Shown here piece after piece: positions 16,201-18,057 of a stretch of 18,057 bases of DNA. Within the stretch, counting starts at the first letter, position 1. Every line of letters begins with the position of its first letter. Location: positions 19,121-37,177 of the forward strand of contig MLAK01001107.1 in the NCBI GenBank assembly GCA_001839685.1, read 5' to 3'. Source of the stretch: Tritrichomonas foetus (taxonomy: Eukaryota > Parabasalia > Tritrichomonadida > Tritrichomonadidae). The position numbers and the translations under genes were made by a program. The notes below the pieces were generated by a model that was not told the DNA's origin, did not search any database, and worked only from the letters and a program-made list of their open reading frames with translations.

Positions 16201-16964
16201 CAGATTCTCAAATCAAGAATTTTACCATCCATAACTATCAAAGAGATTTGGAGCAAACAAATATGAATTCTATTGACGAAGAGGAAGAAATTTTATCGCC
16301 TTCTGATCATCATATCAACATTATATTAGACAAATATTATATTGAAGAAGAAGAAGAAGAAGAAAGAATTGGTCATGAAAATTTATCTAATGAAGAAACG
16401 AATGGAGATATGAATGAAGATACGAATGAAGATATGAATGAAGATACGGATGAAGATATGAATGAAGATACGAATGAAGATATGAATCATGAGGAAGATG
16501 ATAAAATTAATGTTAACATCAACGAAATTAATATAGAAAATAATTCTCAAAGTACAACGCTACATTTAGCATGTAAGGACGATAAATTAGAAAAAACTGA
16601 AGAAATAATTGATATTGAAGAGGAATCGTTAAGCGAAGAGTCTTTGATAATAGAAGAATCATTAATTTTGAATGACATCCCTCAAAATGAACACAATGAC
16701 AATTTAAAAATCCATGTAGAAAGTGATAATACGAATAATACTAATAATGAAGGCCTATTACTGTCTGATAGTGATCCAAATGAAACATCAAAAAATAAAT
16801 TTCCTCATGATAATTATGAAATGGATAAATTTCCAAGTGAATCAATCAGCAATCTTGATTCAAGTGCTGTTGATGTTCTTTTTAATCAATTAGTAGAAGA
16901 AGCTGATATTATTAATGATGAAAGTGTTTCAATCAGTAGATTTCTCCCGAATGAAGAAGATTGA
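13272..16964 (+). CDS. Giant coiled-coil protein with acidic repeat tail, 1230 residues
   Basis: Intact, ATG at 13272 (MNRASSVTRNSYIQ) to TGA at 16964; a GTG just before is not a credible start. Residues about 30-50 form a short coiled coil, and 51-105 are Ser/Pro-rich with several SP sites that could be phosphorylated. About 112-760 is nearly continuous heptad-like coiled coil rich in Glu, Lys, Asn and Gln. The rest is disordered and acidic, with a poly-Glu run (about 1024-1030), NEDT/NEDM repeats (about 1044-1073) and the end SISRFLPNEED. There is no motor, ATPase or membrane segment, so it is not a kinesin, SMC or a tail-anchored golgin. It suits a cytoskeletal, Golgi-tether or basal-body scaffold; the family is not recognised. 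The first quarter is less AT-rich than the rest. Confidence 0.9.
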   Translation: MNRASSVTRNSYIQHDHSSISSNSPSSIDHERKIRNYQRNINSLKSQVTELQARLDKTEESFDNTPIFSPSNSQKRTSPKHSDSPFSNSPRVPTPKEETYSSKINHSQNKKIDRLASDLAEANEREHELAQKYRYASAKIKELRVSGHQMEKDIQLLREEKKRIDEENAVLRAHQKKESEGREALETDNKVLFSKVAQLKSEKAALEQENRQYKENFAPVMRHYQKVKSQLAEAKTKLGELYEVNVKLTQSNKNALERGKRKEKEVQQIRNAFNVLQKENELLKSEIEGLKDENPVKSSDRILYKIEESSSIKQLIDKVTVLGNENAQLKANILNTLNNSSTSNDYQNLIENNKKYTHENAMFKEEISKLKEEIYKLNQENNSIKISLDNYRLNHETIQNKNIIDSLRKENEEQKQGINSLIKENHELKNQLDDNDTVPDLKEEIKNLNWKISTLNDSNKNCKDKMKQLSIQIEQHENENEKQKRKIDEMKIVIEDQLQNIQNQNIAYNELQNENATLKDTINSLNRNTTENANLMKDNEKQKKIISELENKVEKYIQDIIMVENERNEILSSNNKLLIENEKLTNQISTKICEIKARDEEIRNKEKEIEKYKRMNKNDSETVAQLTDKIVSLTNEIFELKQELMDKQNAQIQSEEEDVGLTNNYQLIKDLEKLEHMQEELENAQNGVKLLESKTIQYTKEIRKNMENMIKSKIKIENNLNSQIDELQSRNKTLINLVEKSQLQVERTKQHNESLQESLIKKIPISISSLTEDNESIEKYSEEYDDINVISVNDISQNTNKSQNENDIQPKAYKNDKNLYSDSIFSDNSLEQNHKFHEVDKKKHTNSNNINNYINNEEKLHSTKYTQKISSYLNNYSDFMNNNYSAEIDDSSISPCTLEKKCMNLTEEELAYESENSIDNSAYKPHIDATESQSQTLFEKSNLSNKKQTEDYEFMKNLSHSSEGKNNPNSPFYLSISDSQIKNFTIHNYQRDLEQTNMNSIDEEEEILSPSDHHINIILDKYYIEEEEEEERIGHENLSNEETNGDMNEDTNEDMNEDTDEDMNEDTNEDMNHEEDDKINVNINEINIENNSQSTTLHLACKDDKLEKTEEIIDIEEESLSEESLIIEESLILNDIPQNEHNDNLKIHVESDNTNNTNNEGLLLSDSDPNETSKNKFPHDNYEMDKFPSESISNLDSSAVDVLFNQLVEEADIINDESVSISRFLPNEED
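16405..16488 (+). repeat. 12/24-bp tandem repeats coding NEDTNEDM
   Basis: About seven 12-base units alternate between GATATGAATGAA and GATACGAATGAA forms, making a 24-base higher-order period. They code for alternating NEDM and NEDT, with one DEDM variant, in the acidic tail of the coiled-coil protein. Low divergence points to recent slippage. Confidence 0.85.
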
Positions 16965-17276
16965 TTATGACTTTTTCCCTTATGTTTTCTTTTATAATTA
17001 TGAAACATGCTTTACCCCATTTGTAACCATACATTTTAATATTTTTCAACATGAAATAATTCGGAAGCAAACTGAAGTAAAATATATGGCAAGAGCAAAA
17101 CAATGAGTAATACAAATCATCATTATCCGTCATTGTTTTTTACTTGAAAGTCATTTCTATTGTCATTCAAAATCATCTATATTTTTCGTATTTGATTTCA
17201 GAGACCTCACAGGAAAAAAAAAAAAAAAATAATTTCGCTTTTCGCGCTAATTTCATTCTTCATTGATTTAATATAG
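16965..17276. other. Intergenic spacer with poly(A) tract
   Basis: A 312-base AT-rich spacer. It holds a 16-base A run at 17214-17229 followed by TTTCGCTTTTCGCGC, a small G/C-containing patch. Overlapping frames at 16915-17133 on both strands are Phe/Tyr/Ile-rich and look like chance. Confidence 0.45.
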
Positions 17277-17771
17277 TGATTTTTGATATCACCTGCTGTT
17301 CTTCCTGGTAGTATTTTCTTAATAATTTTTCATTTTGGTCCAGTTTCAAAGACTGCCAATAATATAATTTATTCTTCATCTTTACTAAATACATTTACTG
17401 TTGTGATATCACTGATTAGTTCAGAAAATCAATGAGTGGAAACTGAAATCATGCCATTGTATGATAAAATAGGACATTCAAAAGGTGAGTGAACAATATG
17501 TGAAGTTTTATGATGTAGAAAAGACTGGATACTGTCCCACCATGTAAAAAACCCAAATGAAGTCGATTTCGAAAAGAAAGTTTTCATCTCAGGAGTGAAT
17601 GTTTTCTGTCAACCACGTATTGCGGATTCTGGTATCATTTTTGTTTCTTGAAAAATATTTATTACCTTATTCATCCTTGTAGAACCAGCATGAGTCGCTT
17701 TTTTGCACTTTGTTGGTTTCCATATAAAAAATAAAAATATATCATTTGATTTCGAATTTTGGAAAAAGTAA
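17277..17771 (+). pseudogene. Possible decayed gene: 164-codon frame with only TGA stops
   Basis: Between TAG (17274) and TAA (17769) one plus-strand frame has no TAA or TAG, but six TGA codons (17277, 17433, 17490, 17511, 17649, 17691). The segments between them look coding, for example ISPAVLPGSIFLIIFHFGPV, DWILSHHVKNPNEVDFEKKV and FISGVNVFCQPRIADSGI. The intact genes in the window avoid TGA internally and two of them use it as a stop, so the code is standard and TGA is not a sense codon here. I read it as a fragment of a dead gene, possibly with a hydrophobic part near the start. No family is recognised. A neighbouring frame also contains a coding-like piece (17485-17540), so the true original frame is not certain. 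Confidence 0.35.
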
Positions 17772-18057
17772 AACCGATATTTCTGGTGTGATTTTCATAT
17801 TTTCTGGAATGTATTCAAAGTCTTTTGATATTGACATTTTTTAATATTTTAAATTTAAATGTATTCATCACTTAGAAAATCTGACATTACTAGTAGACCT
17901 ATAAGTTGTGATAAGTTGCAGCTTCGCTTCAACTTATCCCAACTCAAAATTCATGAATGAGAAAACCAACGAAATCATAAATGAAATCATAAAAAATTAA
18001 ATGAAAACACTAAAAACTTCATCAAACCCAAAATTTAACAATAAAAAATAATGCAAT
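17772..18057. other. Non-coding right end
   Basis: 286 AT-rich bases with no coding frame. It contains the hairpin at 17904-17944 and a 12-base tandem pair (GAAATCATAAAT then GAAATCATAAAA) at 17971-17994. Confidence 0.45.
17904..17944. other. Strong 41-base hairpin
   Basis: AGTTGTGATAAGTTG (17904-17918) and CAACTTATCCCAACT (17930-17944) are complementary at 14 of 15 positions. The 11 bases between them fold further as AGC-TTC-GCT after a single C/T mismatch, so nearly all 41 bases pair. There is no T-run after it. It could be a structured RNA, the precursor of a small RNA, or a palindromic end of a mobile element; neither neighbour gene explains it. Confidence 0.55.

Noticed and set aside
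1..18057. CRISPR array, insertion sequence or bacterial operon
   Set aside because: No regularly spaced identical repeats, no transposase or integrase motifs, and the gene style is eukaryotic.
1..18057. Genome-wide reassignment of TGA as a sense codon
   Set aside because: The intact genes have no internal TGA, and those ending in TGA (16964 and 1412) meet TAA within a few codons, so TGA works as a stop.

Overview
The window looks like nuclear DNA of a parabasalid protist, most likely a trichomonad of the Tritrichomonas/Trichomonas type. I infer this from AT-rich intergenic DNA, long genes that read through without introns, ATGs a few bases downstream of a TCA-Py-T/A initiator (clearest at 6753 and 1199), TAAA at or next to some stops, and the protein types: RCC1-kinase fragments, a stand-alone cystatin-like protein and very long coiled-coil or low-complexity proteins. 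No database could be searched, so the organism is inferred from style only.

Layout. 1-915 (minus): an RCC1-repeat gene that leaves the window on the left and is broken by one in-frame TAG. 1220-1396 (plus): a possible very small gene that converges on 1412-2779 (minus), a 455-residue basic/coiled-coil protein. 3128-6235 (plus): a 1035-residue coiled-coil protein, divergent from the previous gene. 6236-6760: non-coding DNA with two structured patches. 6761-7024 (plus): an 87-residue cystatin-like protein. 7278-10772 (minus): a 1164-residue protein with N-terminal leucine-rich repeats and a long acidic, repeat-bearing tail. 11389-12814 (plus): a frameshifted relic of an RCC1-protein kinase fusion, paralogous to the left-edge gene, whose kinase part holds four N bases. 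13272-16964 (plus): a 1230-residue coiled-coil protein with an acidic repeat tail. 16965-18057: no intact gene, but a 164-codon frame interrupted only by TGA, and a near-perfect 41-base hairpin.

How it fits together. Four of the intact genes encode long coiled-coil or LRR-plus-disordered proteins of the sort found in cytoskeletal, basal-body or Golgi scaffolds, but no specific function can be assigned. The best biological story is the RCC1/kinase pair. The two copies share residues along about 270 codons. The right-hand one runs, through frameshifts, from RCC1 repeats into a kinase domain, which predicts that the left-hand gene continues into a kinase beyond the window edge. The N bases in the kinase fall mostly on third codon positions, as expected if several similar active copies were collapsed in assembly. 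A second theme is a CCGTTT-type motif shortly upstream of several start codons, which may be a Myb-like promoter element.
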